Positions 14,535 through 27,095 of a stretch of 64,000 bases of DNA are shown one piece after another. The number at the start of each line of letters is the position of its first letter. The stretch's first letter is position 1. This DNA comes from Campylorhamphus procurvoides (Eukaryota; Chordata; Aves; Passeriformes; Dendrocolaptidae): the NCBI GenBank assembly GCA_013396655.1, contig WBMV01004773.1, forward strand, positions 248,001 through 312,000, read 5' to 3'. Below the pieces are notes generated by a model. It ran no database searches, had not been told where the DNA came from, and worked only from the letters and a program-made list of their open reading frames with translations. A program made the position numbers and the translations under genes.

Positions 14535-15884
14535 GCTGTAGTGGTTTGGCTTCATCAATGGCACATCACAAATGTAAATATTAACAGGCTAAGCAGCATG
14601 AGTAACTGGCAAAGCCTACAGAAATAGCTAAAGTAGTTTTCTTAAGTAAAGCAACATTTTTATGCAGACAGGAAAATTTCATACGCTGTGGGAATAATTA
14701 AGTGTCTAAATTGCAGTTTTGTTCTATATTGGATACTTGCCATTGTAGCCATTCCTTGTTTATCAGTTTAAGAGTTTTCTGTGTAAATGGCTGATCTTTA
14801 CGAATATCTCATCCTTTGAATATCTGGAAAGGAAGGCAAGACCGCACTGCTCTTCAGAAAAGCCATAGTTTAATGAGTACTTCTTATCTATTCCTATTTG
14901 AATCTCTTTCTTCTAATAAATTCTAAAACTATTATATCAACTCTTCTATAAGGATACAAAGCAAAATTTAAATTAATTATCCATATTTCCATTAACTTGT
15001 TCCTTTCATGCCGAAGTGTTCTGATAATCTAGATGAACGAAATGTCAATCTTTGTTCCCCTCACTTATTGCCCATATGCCTATTATTGATTTTGAGGTGT
15101 CTCATGGGGGTAACAATTCTAGAACCCTGCAGAAAAAGCCTTACAGATTACTCCAGTCTAAACAGAAAATGTTACACTAAATGCATTTTCCAATCATAAG
15201 TGATGGCATACAAGGAAATCATTGAGATTTTACATCCCCCCAAAAAGTAATTAATTTGTTCTCCATGATTTTTTTTCATCCTTCACTGATGTCATTAAAG
15301 AAAGTACAGCATTTTTGACGGATTCCTCAGAACAGAAAACAAATTTTCTTTTTTGCTCATATTTTTTATCACCAGGAAGTATTTTTCTACTACAAAGTTT
15401 CCTATTTGGTCACAGAGTACAGAACAGCTTTTATTTTCATTTCTTCTTGAACTTAAGAAAAAGGAGTGTCTACATGCCTTGAAGTCAATATAAGAAAAAA
15501 GCCAAGAATTTGAAAAAGATAAAATATCCAGAGGATTTGTGTGCTTGAAAATCAGAAAGGTTTCAAGACAAAGAATCGGGAATGAAACTTCTTGGTTCAA
15601 GAGCTATAGGACACAGCTGCAAGTTGCCATGACCCTTTCACAGACTCTTGAATTAAAGCTACTAGGCATGAGTGGAAAATGGAAGCATTGCTTAAGCTTC
15701 CAGTCAGACTCTGGCAATAATTAGACAGAATTAGCTCTACCATGTGCCGGAGTCTTTAATCTCATCCTTATTCTGCAACTGTCTACCCATAAAACCTACA
15801 CTCCTAACCCATGCAATCAAGCCTTGAGAAACATTATGTCTTGCTGTTCAGGTAGTTCCCTCCCTAAGCAATATTTACACTTCC

Positions 15885-15909
15885 TGTACTTCACACTGTG
15901 TGAAGTACA
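15885..15909. repeat. 25-bp quasi-palindrome
   Basis: The 12-base arm tgtacttcacac and its exact reverse complement gtgtgaagtaca are separated by a single t. No flanking element or gene is visible. Confidence 0.9.
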
Positions 15910-17428
15910 TTGTGTGTCCCTAGCACACAGAATGACTTTACATATTTGAGTAGGATGTACCTTTCTTGGGTACCTATAGAACATTAGAGGATCAAATACT
16001 TGACTGTAAATCCATCTGGATAGACAGCTAAAAGAAAATAAACCCCCAGTGTGTTCTGGCACTTACTTAGAGGTCAGTGAATCAGTGAACCTCAAATCAA
16101 TTAAAATTTGGTGAGCTGTAATGTTCAAACCATCAGCACTTAAACATCCAGGAAAGCATCTGCATTACAGGAAAGTTATTATTCAGCCACCACTTGTCAA
16201 GCCTGATAAACGGCCATCCCTTTAGGCTTACTAAAATGCATTGCCACAGACTACAGCTATTATTACTGAACTGAAAGTGGTAAAGGCTATGCCCTACATG
16301 GAAGAAAAACATAACATGCATTTCATTGTATAAAACAACAAAGTAGGAAGCAGCAATCATTCACGTACTTTAGACATTATATATGGAGACAAATATACCT
16401 GTATTTCTTAGCTATATAAATAATCTTCATTAAGCAAATGAATAATATTTTTAGAACTCAATGTGTTATATACTGTTACAACACTCTATTATGACTTCAC
16501 TGTCTCACACATCTAGTTTTATGAGATGCGAAAAATGATGTAGCTTCATCTTATTGAATTAAATTAGACACCACATGCAGATTAAGAAATTGCTGTAATT
16601 ACTCTGTAATTTCTAAAATACGTATAATAGGAATACACAGATGATATAAAGCTAATTTTTATGTAAACAGAGTAATTAATACTGAAATCCCAAACTCTCC
16701 TGACTGTCAAAAATGATATGCTTGCAAACTTTAGGAAGGCCTGGCACAGTGCCTTCAAAGACTTTAGAAGAAATTGGGTAATCAGCTTTCAGCATAATAA
16801 ATATATGCTTACGGCATGCAAATGAAATTCAATAGTTATTATATAACAAACACTCTAGGATATGAAGCTATGATTCACCATTTGTTTTTGCTCTGGATAA
16901 TAAAGACTAATTGTAACTGTGCTCATTTGAATTGGAAAAAACCCAGCAATCTTACTAATAGAATGTAAAATGTGGGAGGTGGCTCCTACCACACCTATCT
17001 TTGTTTTATTTTGGTGGTCTGTTATTCCCTCACACTCTTACAGCTCAAGCTGGACAAATTTTTGAAGCAAAAATGCTAAGTCTAGGAGTCTTTCTCAAAG
17101 GCAACACCACCATTAGCTTTGCTGATGTTACACTTACTTAAAACTGTGTCATACAATAGGAAGTCACAACCTTAGTGTATATTAAAAGGTAAATGACAAC
17201 CATTTAAAGGGGAATTTGTGTACCAAGGCCAAGGAAACTGTAAAGATGAGGAATACTAAAGGAACAGTACAGAAAACTCTTCTGCATTTTATATTATGGG
17301 GAGCATATCAAACAGTGTACATGTCCATTTGGATGAACACTGTGTTAGATATTGCAAGTGAACCCCACTTGTCATTACTTACTTAGCCATGACTGAATGT
17401 TAGTATCATCAGAGCGAAAAATTCTGGG

Positions 17429-17456
17429 TTTTTTTTTTGTTTGTTTGTTTGTTTTT
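17429..17456. repeat. T-rich (GTTT)n tract
   Basis: A T run followed by repeated gttt units. Simple sequence; on the minus strand it reads as the AAAC type common elsewhere in this window. Confidence 0.85.
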
Positions 17457-18565
17457 CTAGCCATTAGAGGATTTTGAGGGAAAGGACAACAGGTTAGACT
17501 AATTTTGTAATGACTTTCTTCATCCTGGCCTAGAAAATATTCATAGTGCTCCTTTATTCTGATCTTCTATGACTACATTAGGAGCAGCAGCAAATACTCC
17601 ATGGCAATTGCTTTCGAACTTCTGTAATAATAGCCTAGGAAATGTTTACAACAGAAATTATTTATGTTTGCTCTATATACAATTCTTGTGTTTCCATGTA
17701 CACTTTTCAGGAATTTGTGGCTCCTTGCATTTTCCTTGAGCAAAATGCACAGAAACCTAGAATCAGTTAGATATTCTACATTTCTACATCTCAATAGATA
17801 AGCTGCATAGATTAAATACAAGATGTGAAAATTTCCACAAAAATCTCTCTATAAAGGAAAAGTTTTATGAAATCTAAAAGAAACAGATTTTGTGGTTTAT
17901 TGCTGTTATGATTACTCTTTTCAGGGATCAGTACTTTATAATCACCCTTGCCTTATGATCTGGTAGAAATCAGATTCCTGAAATCTCAAGATTATATTTA
18001 TTTACACTATTTTGGTTCAGAAAAGTGTCCTTTACGAGCATGTCTTTTAGTTACAAGCATTAAGTGCTGTAGTACAAGGGTTGCAAACCAAATAGAAAAA
18101 AAAAATATATATCTTCATCATGATTTTGTAAATTTAAACCATGTTACACATGCAAAGTTTAGTCAAACAATTTGTCAATACTCTTACGATATGTCCCTGG
18201 CAGAGCCAAACCCAAGCCAATCAAGTTACAAGTCAGTGTCTTAAATACAAAAGAGAACTTTCAAAAGTTTAGTCTTAGAGGTCAAGCTGTAATGTACAGG
18301 ATCTCTGTTGTATAAATGTTGATCATGATTGTTTTCTTACTTGATTTATGAATTCAAGTAGATATTTTCAGGCAAAACAAAGACAGAAAAATCAAACCAA
18401 TCATCTGCTTATATCTGCAATCATTCTATCTACTCACTTCATTAAGATTCTAGGTAAAATACAGTGGCAATTTTTAAAAAAAAAAATCCATGCTTTGTAA
18501 TAACTTATATACTACATGGAAGTATTTTAAAGGAGGCTTAAGGTTAAAATCTAAAAATAAAACTG

Positions 18566-18690
18566 AACACTGACATAGCACTTTCTATTTACTGATCTCA
18601 AAAGAAAGGAAGTTAAGTGTAATTATATCTGTAATTCATGATAACGAGGAAGTGGCTTGCCCAAAACCCAGGAAAAAAGTCAATGAAATG
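18566..18690 (+). mobile_element. possible decayed MIR-like SINE
   Basis: The order of short pieces resembles a MIR core: catagcactttctat (from 18574), then gaagttaagtg (from 18609), then gaagtggcttgcccaa (from 18648), then an aaagtcaatg-like stretch. The known consensus has the same order, with a tail resembling gacttgcccaaggtcac. Divergence is high, the tRNA-derived head is not visible and no target duplication was found. This is family-level recognition by eye, so a chance resemblance is possible. Confidence 0.35.
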
Positions 18691-21499
18691 GTATCCCACC
18701 CTTATACTCTACTAAGAAACATAAAAGTAGAGAAAATTTTGTCCTGATGGACAAGTGATAATTATCTGAATAAGAACAATCTACTTTTACCTGAAACCTC
18801 TAGTGCTTTTTTTCTTCTTTATTGATATGCCATCAGACTTACTGTCAGTTGAAATCACTTCTGATTTGCTTCTGGCAGAGGACAAAAGTGCAGGAAATTG
18901 TTAGGGGGGGAAAAAATGGGGAGGGGGGAAGGAAGCTAATGCATGAAAGTATCAGTACTGAAAAGACTTTTCTTTCTGGATGGTCCTTTTTAATTCAACC
19001 TGACTACTAAATAATGGTGTAATCCCAAGGAAGAAGTCTGTCAACATTTGCAGGCTACTTGAGGGTTATACTAGAGTACTTATCTGAGCACTCCAGACAA
19101 ATCAGTCAGTCTGCATTCTAAGGTACCTTTTTCTCTTGTTTTCCAAAAGAGACAGTGATAGACTATTTGAGACTCTTTGTATTCTGCAGCAAAAAAAATG
19201 TTAGAACGTCTTAATTCAAGCTTATTCTGGCAAAGGTTTTGCATGGTTATATATTAACCTTCCTTTAAAAAAAATCCCACTGTTTAGTGTGTATTGGCCG
19301 GTATTCAGCCATGTAAAAGCATGGTTGACAGGCTATGAAAATCTAGCCATTGAGCTTAAATTCCCCTTGCATGCCATAAAGAAACCAGAGTACATACACA
19401 GAAAACAGTGCCACAGCTGGATTTAAAAAAAATGGCAATCCATTAAAGTGCTTTTTCCCCAAAAACACTACAAACTTCTGTTCTCACAGATTTCAGACAG
19501 CTTGAGGGCAAACAAGGTTGCCTGTGAATTTATAGCCAAGTTTATACCTGTAAAGGTCCCATGGGGCTCTAAGACTCAAATGAATGGCCATTTCCTTTAT
19601 TCTGCACTTGGGCTTTTGAGACCCACGTCCTCCAGGTGCATTAACATTGTCTGAGAGTCATTAATATGGCAAGACCGAAATTTTAAGTGATGGGCTGTGG
19701 GATGTTGCACCCATTTTAGGATTCTAAAAGGCAGTTTCACTAAAGGTCTCTGTACCATTAATTCTGTGACACTCTTAGTGGAAATACATAACAACAATAT
19801 AGTACAGACAAACTAATATTGAGCAGTGAGGGCAATTCCAAACACAGTAGTAAAGAAGAAAAATCCAACCAAGCTATGAAAAAGTTTAGTTAACACTTAT
19901 AGGTAACTTTCCAACTATTCACTTTCATACATTTTCAGTTATACTCTTCTGCCTGTTCCTACAGATACTTTTTAAATGTTCAAGTATTTTCAAAACAAAA
20001 TGTTGTTCACATCCTTTTCCTCCTCCAAGTGTTTGTCAGTACAGTTCTCTGTTTCGTTAGGCATCTCACTGCCATAAAGTCATCTAGAGAGAATAACATT
20101 CATTTGTAAAACAGAGAGAGTCAACTGAACAGTTAGTTTTGAGAAACTGAACGCATGCCACATGATGACAGGATTTCTTTTCCTTTCTAACCAGTGGAGG
20201 AGAGCATATGCAGCTGGAGCCATAACATTCATTAAGGAATTCACAAGAGCTAAATATCGTTCTACCCATTCAGGAATTTACAATAGGAAGGTTACTAACT
20301 TTGCTTAAGGACAGAACGTATATACTAAAGACAGATATAGCAAAAGGAACTTTTTATTTCCTGGCATAAACCATCATAAATACATAAATATGATCTCCAT
20401 ACATATCATTTAGCCTTTTCCACAGAAAAATGTAGGTTGGAAGAACAGTCATTTGTCCAAACTCCTGGTAAAGTGCAGCTAATTTTGAAAAGAAATAAAG
20501 TTGTTCAAGCTCTTGTATGTCTTTGTATGTTCAAGCTCTTGTATGTTCTACAGCCCTGCAACACAACATGCATTACAATGCATTATAATATCACTTTTTC
20601 ATCTCAGTCAAAATTCTTTAATAATGCAGTATATGGTCTTGGTGCTTTCCTTGTGTGAACTACCAAAAGCTTTTTTTTGTAAAAACAAATCCAAAGATCA
20701 TAGCAACAATAAATTTAATGATAATGTGGGTGAGAGAGAATCACAAGTAAAAATAAATAATGTTTTAACTATGAAAATTTTAAAAGGAAGAAATAAACAA
20801 AAAACCCCAAACAAACAACTAATAAAAGAAAAGCCCTTAAAAAAACAGCTGCTTTTGATTTTTTCTTTCTGTTTATTTTGTTTCCCTTCTATTTTCCTGC
20901 CTAATGACTTTTAAAATAATATATAAATAATTAGATCTATAATAATTAGATATTTCTATAGTGCTTCTGATCCTACTAACAGGACATCTTCCAGTGTCTA
21001 ACAAAAAACAGAACACAAATAATATTATGCACGCTGAGTTTAATTCCTTGTTTAGTCTTCTCACAGCCACTTTCTCCTAAGGCAGTAGAGGCAGTGTATG
21101 AGCTATGGATGTACTGAGTCATTATCTACTCATAATTTTCCTCTTGGCAACAACTCAGCTATTGAGATGGTTGCCAGTGTCTCTGTATAGTACTGAAGAT
21201 GTAGAAGGGGTACCATGGATCAGAAACCTCTTTCCACATAATTGATCATTTTCAAAACTGTCTTTGAGGCAGGATGAGTTTATTCTCAAGGTAGGAGAGG
21301 TTAAATTTCAAATTGGGCAGTACTGTTTGCAGGCGAAAAGCTCTCTTGTTTTAATATGGGGTCTTGTGGGGTATGTTCTCCATCCTGTGTCTGAAAATTG
21401 CACTTCCCTCAGCCCAGAGCTCTATTCCTGCACAAGGCATGTGTAAGAAAAGTGCTACTCAGAGGAAAGAATTTGATCTTCTGAAAAGATGTTCTTATA
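18691..21499. other. unique AT-rich non-coding DNA
   Basis: No gene recognised. It includes a short spaced duplication (20503-20546) and an A-rich stretch around 20750-20850. The 137-codon frame at 20501-20914 overlaps both, is dominated by Lys, Asn, Phe and Leu, and shows no domain, so I do not call it a gene. Confidence 0.6.
20503..20546. repeat. 18-bp direct repeat with 26-bp period
   Basis: gttcaagctcttgtatgt occurs at 20503-20520 and again at 20529-20546 with an 8-bp spacer that itself resembles the end of the unit. This looks like a local duplication. Confidence 0.85.
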
Positions 21500-21990
21500 T
21501 CATAGAATATTTTGACTTGGATAGGACCTTTAAAGGTCATCTAGTCCAACTATGCCTGTAATGAGCAGGGACATCTTCAATTTGATAATGCTGCTTAGAA
21601 CCCTGTCCAACCTGGTCTTGAACACTTCCAGGGATGGGACATCCACAGCTTCTCTGGGCCGCAAGTTCCACTATTTCGTCATCTTCACTGTAAAAAAAAT
21701 TCTTCCTTACAGTTATTCTAAATCAGCCCTCCTTCATTTTAGAGCCATTACCCCTTGTCCTATCACAACAGCCCCTGCTAATAATTTTGTCCTTGTCTTT
21801 TCTGAAAGTTGTCTTTAGGTGCTGAAAGGCTGCTATGGGGTCTCCCTGGAGCCTTCTCTTCTCCAGGTGAACAGCTCTAAGTGTCTCAGCCTTTCCTCAA
21901 AGGAGTGGTGTTCCATCACTTCGATCTTTTTCATGGCTCTCCCCTGGACCCTCTGCAACAGTTCCATGTCTTTCCAGTGCCGAGGGTGCC
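21500..21990 (-). mobile_element. CR1 LINE fragment A (3' end, 5'-truncated)
   Basis: The plus strand opens with atcatagaat, the reverse complement of the ATTCTATG-type motif that ends CR1 elements, so the element lies on the minus strand with its 3' end at about 21500. The body matches the 3' part of CR1 ORF2 and its untranslated region. The minus-strand frame at 21833-22093 contains LLQRVQGRAMKKIEV and SFEERLRHLELF, aligning with the conserved C-terminal part of the CR1 reverse-transcriptase protein. That frame stops before the 3' end and the element lacks all catalytic motifs, so it is a dead 5'-truncated copy, the normal outcome of CR1 insertion. The 5' boundary is approximate. Confidence 0.93.
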
Positions 21991-22451
21991 CTAATAGATA
22001 CTTCCATCCTTGCTGAGGAAAACTAATCACATTTTTGTTCAACTGACTATCATGCACCACACGTTTAAAGAGACTGCTCAAGAACACAGACAAATGGCCA
22101 CAGAATAACGTTACTGCATTAAAAAAAAAATTGAACTTTTATCTTCTTGTTTAAAATCTGCTTGTGATTCACAAGGCTGTAACAACCATACCATTCACAA
22201 CCAGCAAAATGAATCTCATGTATCAAGGTAATGACCAAACTCTTAGGTTGATATATAATATGCTACAGTGTCTTGAGACATGAATAACACATCCTTGTGC
22301 AAAATATATACATGTAGCAGGAAGAAGCTTGCAGGAAGAAACTTAGTTTTACAGCTGTATATGTGGGAAATTTTCTCCAGAAAAGAAAATACTGACAAAT
22401 GTATCTTAATGCACTGACATTATGTATGTTAATATCTAGTTATTGCTTCCT

Positions 22452-22492
22452 TAAAAAAAAAACATAAAAAAACCCAACCAAACAAAAAACAA
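22452..22492. repeat. A-rich (CAAA-type) low-complexity tract
   Basis: Runs of A broken by single or double C (cccaaccaaac). No retrotransposon body is visible upstream. Confidence 0.8.
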
Positions 22493-25400
22493 TTTACATA
22501 CTTTTCTCCTATTTTTTCTACAAATTAATATTTTAATTTGTTTATGAAGCATTCCTATACCAAAGTCATCATATTGCTAAAGAAATTAAAAATTTCTCTA
22601 AATGAAGATTTGTACGTTAATATTATCTATATGAGAATGTTCTTTTTCTGGAGTTTCTAGGTATCATCATAAATACTTTCTTTTCAGTTTCTGCTGTTCT
22701 CTGTTCTCATTTATGTTCAGCTTCAGAACCAACCAGCTATTTGTTATGGTAACTGTTTTCCCCATTTTGAGTGCACTTACACAAAAGCAGGACAGGCAGC
22801 ATGATCCATAAATGAGTATGAGGAAGAGCAGGGGATAGATAACTGGCAATGATAAAAAGAAAATAGAAATGTGTGAAAATATAGGCAGCTGGTTACTAGA
22901 TGTATCAAGCAGAAGGGTGTGGCCAAGTTCAGGGACTCAGGGTTAGTGTACATATTTTCAAATGTTATTTCTTCTTCTTCTTTTTTCCCCCTCCTTTTCT
23001 TTTTCCTTTAAAAACTGTGTTCATGCTACATTATAAATTTACATAAATAAAAAAGAAGTATAATATAAACATATAACTTTACATCTATCTTATATGTGAT
23101 ACATGTTCTTTGGAATCTCTTCTGATCTTTATAATGCTGTTCCTTTATGAAGGAAATGGTAAAGATTATTTTACAGGAGATCTGAAATGAAAGGAATCTT
23201 TGAGGGTGTCTGTATAAATCAGTATCTGACACCAAGTATTTGACCAAACAAGGAGAGATGATGTTGAATGCAGACACTTTTTAAGGGGAAAATGTGGCTA
23301 CTTTGTCCATTGGAAAGCCTTTAGGTATCTCAGTAAGCAATCAAGGTGAAATTCTACCGTGCCTGAGTCAATAGACATTAATGCAGTGCATTTCTGCCTC
23401 CTATACTACACTCTTGGCTGGAGTAACTTCCATTCAGAACTTCTTTCGCCTTTTCCTTTAATTTCTCGTTTAGACCAATTTCTTCTCTTTTCTTGTTTGA
23501 ATGTTTACATTCAATTAAGGATTTCCTGCTTTATTTATCAACGGTGTTTGATCCAAATTACAAGAATAACCAACATGTAATCCTGGGTAATTCAGAAAGT
23601 CTCATTAGTTGATTATTTGAGAAAAGGTTTCATCACCATGCAAATAGAAATAGGTTCTTTACTCAGTCAGACTAATATTTAGCGTTTTATTAATTATGTC
23701 ATGCAACAATTAAACTCATCAAAAGTTACACAGCAAATGAAATTCATACTATTACAGACTGGTAATTAATGCCACAAAGGATAAGGGGATAAAAAATATT
23801 TCTTGTAATTTCTGCACTGTCACTGATGTTAGTATAATAGAGTTTAAAAGCTTACATTCAAAATACTCATTTGGAATGCATTTTTGCATTTGCATGCATT
23901 TCTTTCTGCGTTAACAGCAACCCACAAGGCATTCACTGGTGTTTCTAGAAGATCACACCGCAACTCATTTTGGCCCTTGAGGAATAAAGGTCAGGCTTAA
24001 GCTAGGAAAACAGAGAAATGAATGGTCAATCCTCTGAGAATGTACCAGAGCAGAGGAAATATCAACTGACAAGTTGACACTGTCAACTCCTAGACTGGTA
24101 TGATATTTACACAACCTACTTTATGGAGACTTTAATTGGGCTTTTCATTTATGTCCTCTGAAATGCTGTGTTAACTCCTGTATTATCTGTGAGCATTTGG
24201 AGACTAAGCCATTTAATTTATGTGCTTAGATTATGGCTCTTCATCTCCCCTTTCTACTTTGAAGGTATAGAAAACTCTGACTGGATAGTGAGATAGAAGG
24301 GAAATACAAGGGAAACCTTTCCCACTGTGCCATAGCAGTGTAAGTTCTGCCTCCAGCCTCATCCCCAGCTTCATTTCAGCAGCTCAGTGGTTTTCCTGGG
24401 CTGCAGCTATCTATGCACAGTCTGTGCTCCTAAGAATTTTGTTTTGTTTTGTCACTCTGGGAACCTGGCTCTATTTTCACTTCCTGTTTCTAGTAGTCAT
24501 CCTGTGACTCCCGTGCTGTGTGCTCACCGCTTCATATGGCTCTTACCCCAGGACTCTCCATAGCTTCTGCCAGCAGCCCAAGACAGCTTGAACCTTCCTA
24601 TCTTTGAGCATGCTCTCTAGGCTACTTCCATCCCTCAGGAGTGTTTATCCAACCTTGTCATTCTTTGATGTATGAATATTGTACAGAAATGTACAGTACC
24701 ATATAAATTATTCTGTTCACAGGAAAAGAAAAAGGGGTGAAACCTTTTTTAAAGTGCAATAAGCAATAGAGGTTCACAGCTTGAATGTGAACAGGGGGAA
24801 AAAAAGTATCAATTTTCTTCTGGTAGATACATGTGAATATAAGACTATTTCCAATGGACATAGAGCTGTGGATTTTTAGGCACTGGATTACTTTAAACAA
24901 TCAATGCTGATATCCCATATTGAGTAAGATGAACAGCTAGCCAAGCAGTTTAGTCCGTCATTCAGTTCTGCACTTATTTGATTAGAAGAAGGATGCAGAA
25001 TGATCTCCCAGACACACAACATTAACCTTCAATCAATAACCACTTTAATAGTAGATGGACTCCGTTCTTCAGGCCTCTTCCAGTTACATTACTGTGGAAT
25101 TGCTATTTGGATAGTGATTAATATGCTCAATACATCAAAGATTAATTCCTGTTTACACTGGAAAATGCTGCATTACATATTTCCATACCACAGTCTCTGT
25201 CCTCTAGTCATGGATCTTGACAATGACAGAATTTTGATTACTTTCAGAATAGCCTCCATGATGAACAGGGATTTTATACTTTTAGTAATCAGTAGTGCAG
25301 AAAATGTTTATAATGCTGTAATTTGAAGGAACCTACATATTGTCTGAACTCTGAGTTGCCAGAAGCAGCATTAGGGGCTGAGCACATGGATAAAAGAAAT

Positions 25401-25794
25401 GCAGATGTTAAGCCTTTTCCCCTGTATTTTTTCATCTGTTTCTAATATGACCAAGATTAAGAAGGCAATTTGTAAAGGGTACAGTTCAGGCAGAAAAATA
25501 ACTTTCTTCTTAGCCCATCTTTGTTGAAGTACAGTATTTCTACTGTATTTCAGTTGAGATACACAGAGATAGTAAATAAATGTCCTGTTCTTAGATATAT
25601 ACCAGATTTACAAAAACCAATTAACAGATTAGTCATTTCAATGACATTACAATATAAGTAATGTATGATCAAGTTATGTTGCCCAGTTTAAGATATCACA
25701 GGGACTAGAGGAACTTCTTCCCACTAAGAATTTGTAGAGTTAGAATCTCCTTGACATTCTCTCTGAAACCTCATTTATCCAAATCATTAGGGGA

Positions 25795-25877
25795 AGAAAC
25801 CCAAACCCCCAAAAAATCCCCACAAAACCCAAGACAGACAAATAAAAAAACCCCAACCCCCCCAAACCCTTAAAACC
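25795..25877. repeat. A/C-rich low-complexity tract
   Basis: A and C homopolymer runs alternate, including ccccaacccccccaaaccc at 25851-25869. The complementary strand therefore carries closely spaced G runs. Confidence 0.85.
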
Positions 25878-26863
25878 TATGGATATATCAACATTTCATA
25901 GATCAACGGTTTTAAACTCATTTGAAAATCACTTTTATTTTTATTTTAATAAAATTCTTGCTAAAACATATGTCTAAAAATTTTTAGGCTCATGTACTAA
26001 TTATCTGCCTGTCTGAGGCATCAATGGCTATATTTTTAATTGCCAAATTGACCCAATGGGATAATAAGTCCTTGAGTCAGTGCCCTTATTCCTTCTAGCC
26101 CAGCCCTGTCTCACAGATGAAACAAGATGGTTTGGTTTTGTTCTGAAAAACAACACACTAAAATAACCATGAGCTGAGAAAAATAAAACAGTAAGTTCAA
26201 CAGCGAAGAACTACCCTTTGAAAGAGCCTTGCTTTCCTCCCTCACTAAAACTAGAGATTCCAACTCCTGCAAGAACATCTCGGTCCATGTGCTCCACTCA
26301 TTAAGACAAACAGAATGGGGAGACCAGCTGTAGATAGGGAATATGGGAATATGCTTGCACTGCATGCAGAGCATGCAAGACCACATTTGCAGGCCACACA
26401 AATATAATTTCTACTCGGTGCTTGAGTTCATGCAGACTATCTATTGCACAAATCACTAAAACTCTTTAATGTCCATTCTGACAGAGTTACACTAAGAGAC
26501 TAGCTAGAAACCAGATTAGATGCTGACACATCACTTTTCTGTCAGGGCTTTTCTGAGCCATTAGGAATTTTCCTCAGGCTGCAAAGTTTCCAGGACATGG
26601 ACAATGTTGTTAGCAGTGCCAGCAGTACCTGCATGCCAAGCTTAGGATGCAGATTTCAACTCCAGCAAGGTTATATATAGGATACCATAAATATCACTGT
26701 TTAAAAACTGTTTGTCCTTGCTGAAGTTAAGAGTAATTTGCTTTTGGCATCACTTGTACCAAGATTTGTTCCTGAATGATTTACATATATCACAGACTTA
26801 TGAAGTCCATTTCCGGAAAAGTTGTTTCTATCTTCAAGTCTAATATAGAAATGCAAACTAAAA

Positions 26864-26903
26864 TTTCACTAACTGGATGGCATTTTATGTCCAGTTAGTG
26901 AAA
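26864..26903. repeat. perfect 14-bp inverted repeat, 12-nt loop
   Basis: tttcactaactgga (26864-26877) and its exact reverse complement tccagttagtgaaa (26890-26903) flank tggcattttatg. A near-copy of the first arm, tttcactaattggg, follows at about 26914-26927, so the right arm could also pair with it. Confidence 0.9.
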
Positions 26904-27003
26904 AACTTTTCTTTTTCACTAATTGGGCATCAAATACAATCCACCAAATTTAGAGCTTGGATGAGTTTTCTTATCACAAACTTTTCTGCCTGATCTTTTT
27001 ACT

Positions 27004-27095
27004 TAAAAAAACCCAACCAAACAAAAAAAAACCCACAAAAAACCAAACCAAACCAACCAACCAAACAAACAAACAAAGAAACAAAACCCCAAAAG
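27004..27095. repeat. (AAAC/CCAAA)n low-complexity tract
   Basis: About 90 bp of A runs spaced by C, drifting into clean aaac repeats at its right end. The minus-strand frame at 26999-27184 is a translation of this tract (Phe, Gly, Leu, Val and Trp repeats) and is not a gene. Confidence 0.9.

Larger units (their letters stand above)
3626..18565. other. unique AT-rich non-coding DNA with minor simple repeats
   Basis: About 15 kb in which I recognise no gene or repeat family. It contains a T-rich tract at 12582-12613, a 19-bp tandem duplication at 13045-13082, an (AT)12 microsatellite at 14511-14534, a 25-bp quasi-palindrome at 15885-15909 and a TTTG-rich tract at 17429-17456, each listed separately. 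Open frames are at most about 100 codons with no family resemblance. Old, unrecognised repeat fragments may be present. Confidence 0.6.

Noticed and set aside
20501..20914. 137-codon plus-strand open frame
   Set aside because: It spans a local duplication and a Lys/Asn-rich A-rich stretch and has a hydrophobic, low-complexity end. No family resemblance.
23880..23905. Octamer-like atttgcat cluster considered as an enhancer
   Set aside because: The motif is short and common in AT-rich DNA, with no supporting context visible.
24320..24650. Slightly GC-rich patch considered as a possible exon or promoter
   Set aside because: No sustained reading frame, no CpG cluster visible and no recognisable protein motif.
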